Under the pieces are notes generated by a model that worked only from the letters and a program-made list of their open reading frames with translations, made no database searches and was not told where the DNA came from. A DNA stretch of 53,044 nucleotides from an uncultured Odoribacter sp. (GTDB lineage: Bacteria; Bacteroidota; Bacteroidia; Bacteroidales; Marinifilaceae): contig CALUKE010000018.1 in NCBI GenBank assembly GCA_944321165.1, forward strand, positions 1 through 53,044, in the 5' to 3' direction. Shown here piece by piece: positions 17,239-26,328 of the stretch. Positions within the stretch are counted from its first letter, which is position 1. Every line of letters starts with the position of its first letter. A program made the position numbers and the translations under genes.

Positions 17239-18390
17239 TTAATTTATTTCACTTGCTACTTTTCTTGCCAACCGATCGGTTTCAATATAATCTTCCAAAG
17301 TCGGTGTCTTCAGAAAATCTACCCGTTGCATCGTACGTTCAATCAAATCAGACATGGCAGTAAAAGAGAGACGTCCCTGCAAGAAAGCCGCTACGGCCAC
17401 TTCATTGGCGGCATTCAAGACACAAGGCATATTCCCTCCTTGCCGCATAGCCTCGTAAGCCAAACTCAAATTACGAAAAGTCTGTGCATCCGGCTGTTCG
17501 AATGTCAACGCATGACAACAATGAAAATCCAATCGTCCGAAATCGGCAGAAATACGCTCCGGGAAAGTCAGGGCATACTGTATCGGCAAGCGCATATCCG
17601 GAACCCCCAACTGAGCTTTTACACAACCATCCGTAAACTGCACCATCGAATGTACGATCGACTGAGGGTGCACCACCACCTCGATCTGTTCCGGTCTCAT
17701 GCCAAAAAGCCACTTGGCTTCGATCACCTCAAATCCCTTGTTCATCATGGATGCCGAATCGATGGTCACTTTGGCTCCCATATGCCAGTTCGGATGTTTC
17801 AAGGCATCTGCCGGTGTTACATGTTCCAGAAAAGCCCGGTCTTTCCCACGGAAAGGTCCTCCGGATGCTGTCAGAATTAATTTTTCCACCCGACTACGAT
17901 TTTCTCCGACCAGACATTGAAAAATGGCCGAATGTTCTGAATCCACTGGTAAAATAGCCACCCGATGACGAGTCACCAGCTCGTTGATCAACTCCCCTGC
18001 CACCACCAGGGTTTCTTTGTTTGCCAAAGCAATATCCTTCCCGGCCCGAATGGCATTAACAGTCGGCAGTAAACCACTATAACCGACCAAAGCCGTTACG
18101 ACCAAGTCTACCGTCGCAAAGGAAACAATCTGCGCAAGCGCATCCGCCCCGGCATATACCTTGACATTCTCCTTCTGCAAAGCATCCCGCAAGCGGGGAT
18201 ACTTCTCTTCATCAACGATGACCACACTGTCCGGATGAAACTTCAACGCCTGCTGAATCAATAACTCCACATTGTGATTTGCGGTCAGCACTTCCACAGA
18301 AAATCGGTCGGGATTCGCCGCAACGACTTCCAGCGTCTGAGTGCCTATCGATCCAGTCGACCCCAATATCGCAATTTTTTTCATGCTCAT
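17239..18390 (-). CDS. dxr: 1-deoxy-D-xylulose 5-phosphate reductoisomerase
   Basis: This 383-residue cytoplasmic enzyme makes 2-C-methyl-D-erythritol 4-phosphate using NADPH and a divalent metal, the committed step of non-mevalonate isoprenoid synthesis. The nucleotide motif GSTGSIG is at about residues 10-16. The metal and substrate motifs are LPVDSEHSAIFQ and LTASGGPFRG, followed by NWHMGAKVTIDSASMMNKG. The ATG at 18390 overlaps the stop of the M23 gene as ATGA; ATG at 18384 is the alternative start. Confidence 0.97.
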   Translation of the reverse strand: MSMKKIAILGSTGSIGTQTLEVVAANPDRFSVEVLTANHNVELLIQQALKFHPDSVVIVDEEKYPRLRDALQKENVKVYAGADALAQIVSFATVDLVVTALVGYSGLLPTVNAIRAGKDIALANKETLVVAGELINELVTRHRVAILPVDSEHSAIFQCLVGENRSRVEKLILTASGGPFRGKDRAFLEHVTPADALKHPNWHMGAKVTIDSASMMNKGFEVIEAKWLFGMRPEQIEVVVHPQSIVHSMVQFTDGCVKAQLGVPDMRLPIQYALTFPERISADFGRLDFHCCHALTFEQPDAQTFRNLSLAYEAMRQGGNMPCVLNAANEVAVAAFLQGRLSFTAMSDLIERTMQRVDFLKTPTLEDYIETDRLARKVASEIN

Positions 18391-19247
18391 TTAAACTTAA
18401 TAAAATTTTCCGGATTCAACGGATTCCCGGCCCGCCACAATTCAAAATGCAGATGGGGACCACTCGACTCTTCTCCGGTATTTCCGACAACTCCCAACAC
18501 CTCTCCTGCCCGTACATAATCTCCCTGCTTCTTCAATAAAATCGAATTATGCTTATAAATAGAAACCAAATCATTGGCATGTTGCACCTGTATCACATAA
18601 CCGGTCTTCACCGTCCAATCGGTAAAAATAACGACTCCATCCAACACCGAAGCGACCTTCGCATTAGCCTTCGCTACAATGTCTGTTCCATAATGTCGCC
18701 TCTTTTCATCGAAACTCTGGGTAATCACTCCTTCAACTGGAGGGAAAAAATGATAATAATCGTGATTCTGCTCTTTGATCCCGACGGCCAGATTGAAACG
18801 TTCCCGTTCTTCTATCGCTGCCCGGAAAGCATTTTCCTGTTCACTAATCTGAAATTGAATCGTATCATACCCATATTTTGTCGTATCTTCCTTGGAACGT
18901 TCCAGCAAAGTCGTATCACCACCACTCAACACCATCTGTATTGAATTTAAAAAACGGTCTCTTTTTATCAATTCCGTCTCCAGCGAATCGGCCCGTATTG
19001 CATTCTGGGCAATCATCTGCCGCATCGCCCCATCCGGATAACCAGGAATAAACTCCCGCAAATCCGTAAAGGCAATCAGCAATATGGTCAAAACAACCAG
19101 AATCACTGCCAGCATACTCAATGCCATGAATACATGCAACAAAGACAATCTGAAATTAAACACCTCTTCATAAGAAGTTTCATTAATTACAGACAACTTG
19201 TATTTGTATTTTAAACGATCCCAAAGTTTAACTTTCTCTTTCGCCAT
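18387..19247 (-). CDS. M23 family metallopeptidase, membrane-anchored
   Basis: This 286-residue cell-wall endopeptidase or LytM-type factor has a cytoplasmic N-terminus and one membrane helix (about 33-55). A short coiled region is followed by a C-terminal peptidase M23 domain. Zinc-binding motifs are HYGTDI and the later GPHLHFELW. I chose the ATG at 19247 (MAKEKVKLWDRLKYKY), where family members usually begin and GGGGG precedes. The longer frame from 19355 adds an implausible N-terminus. The end overlaps dxr. Confidence 0.9.
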   Translation of the reverse strand: MAKEKVKLWDRLKYKYKLSVINETSYEEVFNFRLSLLHVFMALSMLAVILVVLTILLIAFTDLREFIPGYPDGAMRQMIAQNAIRADSLETELIKRDRFLNSIQMVLSGGDTTLLERSKEDTTKYGYDTIQFQISEQENAFRAAIEERERFNLAVGIKEQNHDYYHFFPPVEGVITQSFDEKRRHYGTDIVAKANAKVASVLDGVVIFTDWTVKTGYVIQVQHANDLVSIYKHNSILLKKQGDYVRAGEVLGVVGNTGEESSGPHLHFELWRAGNPLNPENFIKFK

Positions 19248-19351
19248 CCCCCATTTTTTAGCTTTCAAAATTATAATAAAAAAATCAATGTAGCAATGAC
19301 GGGAAGGTTTTTGAGACGAATTTATCATAATTTTCAACCCGGTCTTTCCAA

Positions 19352-20593
19352 TCAAGACAAAGACGGCTCTTCCCCGGTATTCGGAGACGGGTATTCATAT
19401 ACTTTCAAACCGAATTCAGGCAAAACCGCCATGATATGATCAAAAATATCCGCCTGTACCTTTTCATAAGCGACCCATTCCTGTTTTGCAGAAAAACAGT
19501 AAATCTGTATGGGCATTCCGGTCGGTCCCGGTTGTAACTGACGCACCATGTGAGTCATATCGACATTAATATCCGGGTTGGATTCCAACCAACTATCCAT
19601 ATAATAACGGAAAATTCCGATATTGGTCAACTTACGCTCATCGAGAATAGTTATTTTATCCTTATTGATATCTCCCAATTTGGCAAGCATGGCATCGATA
19701 TAAGTTTTCAAAAAAATGGAAGAAGCAAACTTCACTACCTCTTCATGCGATAAAAAATGGACTGATTTCATATCTATATTGATACTCCGCATGATCCGGC
19801 GACCGGCAGATTCTTCCATCCCCCGCCAATTCGTAAAAGATTCCGATACCAACTGATAAGTCGGAATCGTAGAAATCGTCATGTCCCAATTTTGCACCTT
19901 TACTGTATACAAATTGATCTCCAAGACCGATCCATTCGCATTGTTCTTATCCATTTGAATCCAGTCACCAATACGTATCATATTATTGGCTGTCAACTGA
20001 ATACCGGCAACAAAACCCAATATCGAATCCTTGAATATCAACATAAGGACAGCAGCAAAGGCACTCAAACCGACAATCAGATGTTCCGGTGATTTATTCA
20101 ACAGTACACTGATCACCGAAATCACCACAATCGTGTATAAAAATACCTTGATCAATTGTACAAAAAAAGTAATCGGCCGATTTTTGGATATCGGATAACT
20201 CTCATAAATCTTATTGATCACATCCAGTAAAGACGTCAGAATGAATAAGATCACTATTATCAACCACACATCTACCAGCCGATGAAAAAGATACTTATAC
20301 TTCCAATCAATAAAAGAAAGGAGAATATAAGCCGCCATCGGAGGTATCAAAGAAGCCAATTTACGACACAATCCTTGATTATATAAAACTTTTTCCCAAA
20401 GCCCTCGGTTGCGCCCGATCAGTTTTTTTAAAAATAAAGACAACCATTTTCGAAGTACAATATACAACAAAATTGCCCCGACAATGGTAATAGTAATTTC
20501 CAATACATTACTCTCAAATCCTGTCATTCCGACTTTTTCTGTCCAAACAGTTATTCGATGAAAAAAAGAAGTTGAATCTCTCATAACCAGCAT
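19352..20593 (-). CDS. MscS-family mechanosensitive ion channel (YbdG-like)
   Basis: This 413-residue inner-membrane channel has an N-terminal segment with about five membrane helices. The conserved MscS core follows (AFAAVLMLIFKDSILGFVAGIQLTANN shortened: IGDWIQM is the start of the beta domain). The soluble C-terminal vestibule ends near 400. Length and layout match YbdG-type rather than MscS proper. It protects against hypo-osmotic shock in general. It diverges from the M16 peptidase gene, and the 139-base gap between them holds both promoters. Confidence 0.9.
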   Translation of the reverse strand: MLVMRDSTSFFHRITVWTEKVGMTGFESNVLEITITIVGAILLYIVLRKWLSLFLKKLIGRNRGLWEKVLYNQGLCRKLASLIPPMAAYILLSFIDWKYKYLFHRLVDVWLIIVILFILTSLLDVINKIYESYPISKNRPITFFVQLIKVFLYTIVVISVISVLLNKSPEHLIVGLSAFAAVLMLIFKDSILGFVAGIQLTANNMIRIGDWIQMDKNNANGSVLEINLYTVKVQNWDMTISTIPTYQLVSESFTNWRGMEESAGRRIMRSINIDMKSVHFLSHEEVVKFASSIFLKTYIDAMLAKLGDINKDKITILDERKLTNIGIFRYYMDSWLESNPDINVDMTHMVRQLQPGPTGMPIQIYCFSAKQEWVAYEKVQADIFDHIMAVLPEFGLKVYEYPSPNTGEEPSLS

Positions 20594-20701
20594 AGTATTA
20601 AAAATTCTTTATCACAATTCCGACTTTTTTACAGATGTTTATTTGCTTATTAAATTTAAGTTAAAGCCTGTATTATATTAATATTAATTCGTAAATAAGA
20701 C

Positions 20702-20709
20702 TACTTTTG
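20702..20709 (+). promoter_or_regulatory. -7 promoter box for the M16 peptidase gene
   Basis: TACTTTTG matches TAnnTTTG, 23 bases before the ATG at 20733. A -33 TTTG is not obvious in the AT-rich upstream DNA. Confidence 0.5.
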
Positions 20710-20732
20710 TTTCAAATCATAAGAATTTTACC

Positions 20733-23543
20733 ATGAAAAAACTATTTATTTCAATCACTTTATTTTGCCTGTTTCTTCTACAAGGAGTATATGCACAGGT
20801 AAATCTGCAGGATCCCCTGCCCCGGGATCCGAATGTTGTGATGGGTAAACTTTCCAACGGAATCGTTTACTACCTGCGTCACAACGAAGAGCCCAAAGGT
20901 CGGGCCAGTTTCTACATCATTCGCAATGCCGGAGCCCTGCTTGAAAACGACGATCAGGACGGTCTGGCCCACTTTCTGGAACACATGGCCTTCCAGGGTA
21001 CCAAAAACTTCCCGGGCAAAGGCATCATCACCACCCTGGAAAAACACGGCGTAGCCTTCGGACGCAACATCAACGCCTACACTGCCCAGAACGAGACGGT
21101 TTACAACCTGAGCTCCGTACCGACCGATAACGAATCCCTGCTGGACACCTGCCTGCTGATCCTGCACGACTGGTCATACTACCTGACCCTCTCTGACGAA
21201 GAGATCGATGCAGAACGCGGAGTCATCTCGGAAGAGTGGAGAACCCGCCGCACCCCGCAGTTCCGCATTCAGAAACAGATGTTCCCGGTACTCTTCAAAG
21301 ACTCCAAATACGCAATCCGGGATGTCATCGGCAATCTCGACGTGATCAAAAACTTCCAGTACCAGACCATCCGTGATTTCTACCACAAATGGTACCGCAC
21401 CGATCTGGAAGCCATCGCCATCGTCGGAGATTTCGATGTAGCCCAAATGGAAGAAAAAGTGAAAAAACTGTTTTCCGAAATCCCGGCCGTAGAAAATCCG
21501 GAAGAACGTCCGTTCTTCGAGATCCCCGGACACGAAGAACTGTACTACTGTCTGGCAACCGATAAGGAAGTACAGCAATCCTCCATCCAGATTGTCACCG
21601 TCCTGCCGGGTACTCCCGCCGCCGAGAAAAATACGGTAGCCTATCTGAAAAACAACCTCATGATCTCTTTCTATAACCAGATGCTCAGAGCCCGAATCAG
21701 CGAATTGCTACAAAAAGGCAATCCCCCCTTCATCAACGGAGGTATCGGTTTCAGCGGATTTATGAGAGGCTATAACTCCTATAATATCAGCACAACCGCC
21801 AAACCCAACGAAGAGGATGTTGCATTGGAAGCAATTCTGACGGAAAACGAACGGGTAAAACGCTATGGCTTTACCCCCAGCGAACTAGAACGGATAAAAA
21901 CCAACACGCTGGTAGGGCTGGAATCCGCTTATAAAGAAAAAGACAAAACCGATAACGAAAGCTATATCGAAGAAATGCAGGCGCATTTTCTGGAAAACGA
22001 GCCGATGGTAGACTTCGAATACTACTACCAGACAGCCAAGGCCCTCATTCCCACCATCACCGTAGAAGACATTGCAACTCTGGCCAAGGACTGGTACACT
22101 GACGCCAACAGGACCGTCATCGTTTCAGGACCGTCAGAGAACGCCAAACACCTGACACAGGAAGAAGTGGTAGCCATTCTGGAAAAAGTAGCCAAAGCCG
22201 ACATCCAACCGTATGAGGATGAAGTGACAAAAGCCAGTCTGATCTCCGAAGAACTGCCGGGTTCCAAAATCGTCGAAACCCGCAAAGTACCGATGTTCGA
22301 TGCCGAAGAATGGACCCTTGCCAACGGCGCGAAAGTCATCTTCCGGAAAGCCGATTACGAAAAAGACAATGTATCTCTGATCGCCTACAGTGAAGGAGGA
22401 ACTTCTCTGTACGACGTGGACATGCTGCCTTCCGCCAGCAATGTAGATGCTTTTGTCGGAGCCTACGGTCTGGGAGATTTCGATGCCATTACCTTGAAAA
22501 AACTGCTGACCGGGAAAATGGCATCCTGCGGCATCTCCATCGGCAACCTGTCGGAATCAGTCAGTGGCGGTTCCACCCCGCAGGATTTCGAGACCATGCT
22601 GCAATTGCTCTACCTGCGTTTCGAGAAACCCCGTTTCGATCGGGAAGCCCACGAGGCCATGATGAGCCGCAACCGGGCAGCCATCGCCAACATGGAAAAG
22701 AATCCGCAGAAAATCATGAAGGATTCTCTGACATTGATCATGAACAACTATCACCCGAGAGCTCTCCTTTTCAATGAGAAATACCTGGATCAGATCAGTA
22801 TCGAGAAAATCGAACAGGTATACCGCGACCGGATCAAAGATGTCAGCGACTTTACTTTCTTCATTGTCGGCAACATCGATGCAGAAACCGTAAAACCGCT
22901 GGTTGAAAAATACATCGGTTCGCTGAAATCCGAAAACCGGAAAGAAACCTGGCGGGACAACCACGTAAGAGGTCCGAAAGGTAAAACCGAGAAAGAGATC
23001 GAACTGGAACTGACCACACCGAAATCCACCGTCATCACGAATTTCTCCAAAGACCTGAAATACAGTATATACAACAACATCTGCAACAATGTATTGCAGG
23101 GCATACTGGAGCTGAGATATACGGAAAACATCCGGGAAAAAGAAGGAGGGACCTACGGTGTCAGCGTGCAGGCCGGTGCCATGCGTGAACCTTACAACAA
23201 CTACAGCATGACGATGAGTTTCGACTGTGATCCCGACAAGGCACAGCACCTGAAATCGCTGATTTATGCCGAGTTGGACAAGATCATGAAACAGGCGCCG
23301 ACGCAGGAGGAAGTGGACAAAATCGTTGCCAACCTGAAAAAGAACCGGGAACAGTCCAAGAACCACAACAGCTATTGGATGAATTGCCTGACTTCCTACT
23401 ATCTCAACGGTATCAACCCCGACGATCCCAAGAATTTTGATAAGATTGTGGATAATCTGAGCCCCAAAGACATTCAGAAGTTCGCAAAGTCTCTGTTCAA
23501 AGGGGCCGATGTCGTAGACATTGTATTTAAACCGAAACAATAA
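20733..23543 (+). CDS. Secreted M16-family (pitrilysin-like) zinc peptidase
   Basis: This 936-residue protein has a signal peptide (about 1-21) and two M16 halves. The N-terminal half has the inverted zinc motif HFLEH (His80, Glu83, His84). The distal acidic region DEEIDAERGVISEEW provides the third ligand. The C-terminal half, starting near 530, has the M16C fold without the zinc motif (EKEGGTYGVSV), as expected. Such peptidases degrade peptides in the periplasm. From about codon 30 onward the gene favours C-ending codons more than its neighbours, which suggests strong expression. A 13-bp stem hairpin follows the stop at 23563-23592. Confidence 0.94.
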   Translation: MKKLFISITLFCLFLLQGVYAQVNLQDPLPRDPNVVMGKLSNGIVYYLRHNEEPKGRASFYIIRNAGALLENDDQDGLAHFLEHMAFQGTKNFPGKGIITTLEKHGVAFGRNINAYTAQNETVYNLSSVPTDNESLLDTCLLILHDWSYYLTLSDEEIDAERGVISEEWRTRRTPQFRIQKQMFPVLFKDSKYAIRDVIGNLDVIKNFQYQTIRDFYHKWYRTDLEAIAIVGDFDVAQMEEKVKKLFSEIPAVENPEERPFFEIPGHEELYYCLATDKEVQQSSIQIVTVLPGTPAAEKNTVAYLKNNLMISFYNQMLRARISELLQKGNPPFINGGIGFSGFMRGYNSYNISTTAKPNEEDVALEAILTENERVKRYGFTPSELERIKTNTLVGLESAYKEKDKTDNESYIEEMQAHFLENEPMVDFEYYYQTAKALIPTITVEDIATLAKDWYTDANRTVIVSGPSENAKHLTQEEVVAILEKVAKADIQPYEDEVTKASLISEELPGSKIVETRKVPMFDAEEWTLANGAKVIFRKADYEKDNVSLIAYSEGGTSLYDVDMLPSASNVDAFVGAYGLGDFDAITLKKLLTGKMASCGISIGNLSESVSGGSTPQDFETMLQLLYLRFEKPRFDREAHEAMMSRNRAAIANMEKNPQKIMKDSLTLIMNNYHPRALLFNEKYLDQISIEKIEQVYRDRIKDVSDFTFFIVGNIDAETVKPLVEKYIGSLKSENRKETWRDNHVRGPKGKTEKEIELELTTPKSTVITNFSKDLKYSIYNNICNNVLQGILELRYTENIREKEGGTYGVSVQAGAMREPYNNYSMTMSFDCDPDKAQHLKSLIYAELDKIMKQAPTQEEVDKIVANLKKNREQSKNHNSYWMNCLTSYYLNGINPDDPKNFDKIVDNLSPKDIQKFAKSLFKGADVVDIVFKPKQ

Positions 23544-23562
23544 TTGTCTGAAAATCATTTCA

Positions 23563-23592
23563 AAATAGGGTACCGATAACGGTACCCTATTT
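23563..23592 (+). terminator. Hairpin terminator after the M16 peptidase gene
   Basis: A perfect 13-bp stem (arms AAATAGGGTACCG and CGGTACCCTATTT) with loop ATAA begins 19 bases after the stop at 23543. A T-rich but interrupted tail follows. Confidence 0.75.
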
Positions 23593-23680
23593 CATTTCAC
23601 AGGTTTAACGACATTCTATCGAATTATTTCACAATTTTTACTACATTTACCACATGAAATCATAATACAAACCCAATACT

Positions 23681-24883
23681 ATGTCACAAAACAAAACGAA
23701 TTACGCCTTACCCTTAGCCTTTGTCGGCATGATGTTTTTTGCCATTGGCTTTGCTTTAGGAATCAACTCCTTTCTTATTCCAGTATTAAAAGATGCGTTA
23801 TCTCTGCCTGCCGGAGTCGCATATCTATTGTTGGCAGCCACTTTTGTACCATTCTTGATTTTCGGTTATCCAGCCTCTTTGACCATCGCCAAAATCGGTT
23901 ACAAAAGAACCATGGCCCTTTCTTTTTTGATCTTTGCCATCGCGTTCGTACTGTTTGTATTGTCCGCCATGCAAAAAAGTTTTCCTCTCTTTTTGCTGGC
24001 ATCTTTCATCAGTGGAGCGGCAAATGCTTATTTACAAGCATCCGTTAACCCATACATCACCATTTTGGGTCCTATCGAAAGTGCAGCCAAACGTATGAGT
24101 ATCATGGGTATCTGCAACAAACTGGCGTGGCCGGTAGCCCCGCTGTTCTTTGCATTGGTTGTAAAAGACCAAACCCATGTACAGATTGCAGATTTGTATT
24201 TACCATTTTATATCATCATCGGAGTTTTCCTCTTATTGGGAATCATCTCCCTGATGGCTCCGCTGCCAGAAGTGAAAGCGGCCGGCGAAGATGCATCCAG
24301 TGCTGCCGACTGTCCCTATGCCGCCAATAAAACCTCCATTTGGCAATTCCCGCACTTGGTATTGGGAGCACTCACGCTGTTCATCTATGTCGGAGTTGAA
24401 ACGCTCTCATTGAGTACTGCCGTTGACTATGCCAAAGCACTTCAATTAGAAAATCCGGATTTCTATGCATGGATTCCCAGTATCGGTATGGTTGTCGGTT
24501 ACATCTGCGGTATCATCTTAATCCCGAAATACCTGACACAAGACATGGCGATGCGTATTTGCGCCTGTATCGGAGTCATCGGTTCATTAGCCATAGTTTT
24601 ACTGCCTGCAACCATTTCCATCTGGTCCATATTCCTAATGGCCTTGGGATGTTCATTGATGTGGCCGGCACTTTGGCCTCTGGCGATGGCCGATCTGGGA
24701 CGATTCACCAAATCGGGCAGTGCTCTGCTGACCATGGCGATTGCCGGAGGTGCCGTCATTCCAACCATATTTGGTTTTCTGCAAGAAGCATTCAGCGCGC
24801 AAAATGCCTATTGGTTAGCGTTACCCTGTTTCCTATTTATACTTTATTACGGTATTGCCGGATACAAAATCAGAACCAAATAA
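23681..24883 (+). CDS. Sugar MFS transporter, FucP/GluP-like
   Basis: This 400-residue inner-membrane permease has twelve predicted helices. It resembles the fucose/glucose-galactose:H+ symporter group (LPLAFVGMMFFAIGFALGIN at the start, SGAANAYLQASVNPYIT in helix four, IMGICNKLAWPVAP after). Substrate is not certain; fucose, glucose/galactose or other monosaccharides are possible. It is monocistronic or nearly so: terminators lie on both sides, one at 23563-23592 and a perfect palindrome 10 bases after its stop. Confidence 0.9.
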   Translation: MSQNKTNYALPLAFVGMMFFAIGFALGINSFLIPVLKDALSLPAGVAYLLLAATFVPFLIFGYPASLTIAKIGYKRTMALSFLIFAIAFVLFVLSAMQKSFPLFLLASFISGAANAYLQASVNPYITILGPIESAAKRMSIMGICNKLAWPVAPLFFALVVKDQTHVQIADLYLPFYIIIGVFLLLGIISLMAPLPEVKAAGEDASSAADCPYAANKTSIWQFPHLVLGALTLFIYVGVETLSLSTAVDYAKALQLENPDFYAWIPSIGMVVGYICGIILIPKYLTQDMAMRICACIGVIGSLAIVLLPATISIWSIFLMALGCSLMWPALWPLAMADLGRFTKSGSALLTMAIAGGAVIPTIFGFLQEAFSAQNAYWLALPCFLFILYYGIAGYKIRTK

Positions 24884-24892
24884 ACAACCCTC

Positions 24893-24926
24893 ATATTAAC
24901 AGAGGCCAGCTGGCCTCTGTTAATAT
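24893..24926 (+). terminator. Perfect 34-base palindrome after the sugar permease
   Basis: Bases 24893-24909 and 24910-24926 are exact reverse complements (17 + 17, centre CAG|CTG) with no spacer. It starts 10 bases after the permease stop and is followed by TTTCT, so it probably acts as a terminator. An unspaced perfect palindrome could also bind a dimeric protein. Confidence 0.65.
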
Positions 24927-24948
24927 TTCTGCCTTATACTCCTATCAT

Positions 24949-25584
24949 ATGCAGATCCCGTTTCTCCCGTTCCTAAACAGCACCAACCTGAAGACTACCA
25001 GTGAACAACTGAACAAAACCGATTTTTTTCGAATCGGTTGCAACAATTGGCCGGAACAGTTTCCCTACACTCCATCCGTATTATGTACACTGGCTCACAA
25101 TGGATCTACCCTGTTTGTCAAATTCAGAGTCGAAGAAGCAACGACCAAGGCACAGGTCTGTGAAGACAATGGGAAAGTATGGACAGACTCCTGCGTGGAA
25201 CTTTTCATCTCAGTAGATGACAGCGGATATTACAATTTCGAATTCAGTTGCATTGGAAAAACCTTGCTGGGATTTCGTAAAGAACGTCCCCAAGCCGTAT
25301 ATGCTTCTGCCGAACTGCTAAATACCATTCCTCGTTATTCTTCCTTGGGCAAGGAAAATTTCGAAGAGAAACAAATTCCACATCCTTGGGAACTCACGGT
25401 CGGGATCCCCATTTCCGCTCTTTTCAAACATCACCTCACCACCTGGCAAGGTCTGGAAGCTCGAATAAATCTGTATAAATGTGGAGATCAGCTATCTCAA
25501 CCCCACTATTTGTCATGGCGTCCGATCGATACTCCCAAACCGGACTTTCACACGCCTCGCTATTTTACAAAAGTGAGATTTTAA
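24949..25584 (+). CDS. CBM9-like domain protein
   Basis: This 211-residue protein resembles the carbohydrate-binding family 9-like fold. Features are WPEQFPYTP, the strand pair LFVKFRVEE, VWTDSCVELFIS, YYNFEFSCIGKTLLGF and the C-terminal YLSWRPIDTPKPDFHTPRYF. No signal peptide or lipobox is visible, so it may be cytoplasmic. Sugar binding is inferred from the fold. The frame stays open upstream into the permease gene, but similarity begins at ATG 24949 after the palindromic terminator. Its TAA overlaps the stop of the opposing DUF308 gene by three bases. Confidence 0.8.
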   Translation: MQIPFLPFLNSTNLKTTSEQLNKTDFFRIGCNNWPEQFPYTPSVLCTLAHNGSTLFVKFRVEEATTKAQVCEDNGKVWTDSCVELFISVDDSGYYNFEFSCIGKTLLGFRKERPQAVYASAELLNTIPRYSSLGKENFEEKQIPHPWELTVGIPISALFKHHLTTWQGLEARINLYKCGDQLSQPHYLSWRPIDTPKPDFHTPRYFTKVRF

Positions 25585-26210
25585 AAGTGTTTTTCATCTT
25601 TCACTTCCTCATAATCCACATCTTCAATATCTGGTTCACCCTCCATTTTTACAATTTCCTCCTTCTTCTCACTGGCTCTACGCATCTTACGAATCGTAAA
25701 CTGATTTATCAAATCAGTCACCCCATAAAAAACAGTGGTAATCCCAAACAAAATAAAGACACTCTCCGCTGAACTGAAAGGATCAAACAAAATAACAATA
25801 CCGACGATTAGAATCAATAAAGAAAAAAGAAAACTGAGCGGAGAAACGCGTCCGAACTGACGAGCCGCAGAAAGGGAAACCAATTGTCCGACAGCTGCCA
25901 AAACCAGGATAAATCCCAACAAAAACATGAAAACCGTTGCAAAAGTAGAAGGCAAACAAACCAGCAAAAGTCCCAGTATAATGCTACCAACACCACTCAA
26001 CGGAGCAAAGCTTCGCTGATGTTCTTCGCGATTTTTCGATGAGATGATAAAAGAAATAATGCCGATCGTCAAAAACATGACTCCGATCAACATCACCACA
26101 TATTTCAAAGCACTTCCCGGCCAGATCAAAAGCGCCAGACCGAGCAAAATCGCTAAAACCGCCCTATAAATGCCTCCTCTGAGATTTGAAGTCGTATAAA
26201 CAATCTGCAT
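25581..26210 (-). CDS. DUF308/HdeD-family membrane protein
   Basis: This 209-residue inner-membrane protein has six closely spaced helices across about 15-165 and an acidic C-terminal tail (about 170-209). The repeated pattern (AILLGLALLIWPGSAL, LGLLLVCLPSTF, VGIVILFDPFSS) is that of HdeD/DUF308. E. coli HdeD is linked to acid resistance; the role here is unknown. It converges on the CBM9-like gene and the stop codons overlap. Confidence 0.87.
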   Translation of the reverse strand: MQIVYTTSNLRGGIYRAVLAILLGLALLIWPGSALKYVVMLIGVMFLTIGIISFIISSKNREEHQRSFAPLSGVGSIILGLLLVCLPSTFATVFMFLLGFILVLAAVGQLVSLSAARQFGRVSPLSFLFSLLILIVGIVILFDPFSSAESVFILFGITTVFYGVTDLINQFTIRKMRRASEKKEEIVKMEGEPDIEDVDYEEVKDEKHF

Positions 26211-26300
26211 AAAAATTAAATTTAGAAATTCATCGTTTTCAATTTAACGAAGGTAAGCATTTTTTTGTTAGGTTGAAACGGAAAGCAAAAAAATACTGAC

Positions 26301-26308
26301 TATCTTTG
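26301..26308 (+). promoter_or_regulatory. -7 promoter box for prfC
   Basis: TATCTTTG matches TAnnTTTG, 20 bases before the prfC ATG at 26329. TTTG at 26264-26267 is too far upstream for the usual 19-base spacing. Confidence 0.5.
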
Positions 26309-26328
26309 CACTCTCAAAAAAAGACAAT

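Noticed and set aside
19248..19355. Longer start for the membrane-anchored M23 peptidase
   Set aside because: The extra 36 residues are AT-driven and unlike the family, whereas MAKEKVKLWDRLKYKY is the typical beginning and has a purine-rich site upstream.
22557..23558. 333-residue minus-strand open frame opposite the M16 peptidase
   Set aside because: The low-complexity hydrophobic sequence mirrors the C-ending codons of the peptidase gene; no motif or promoter.
24469..24948. N-terminal extension of the CBM9-like frame into the permease gene
   Set aside because: The extension overlaps the permease in another frame and crosses a terminator-like palindrome; CBM9-like similarity begins near the ATG at 24949.
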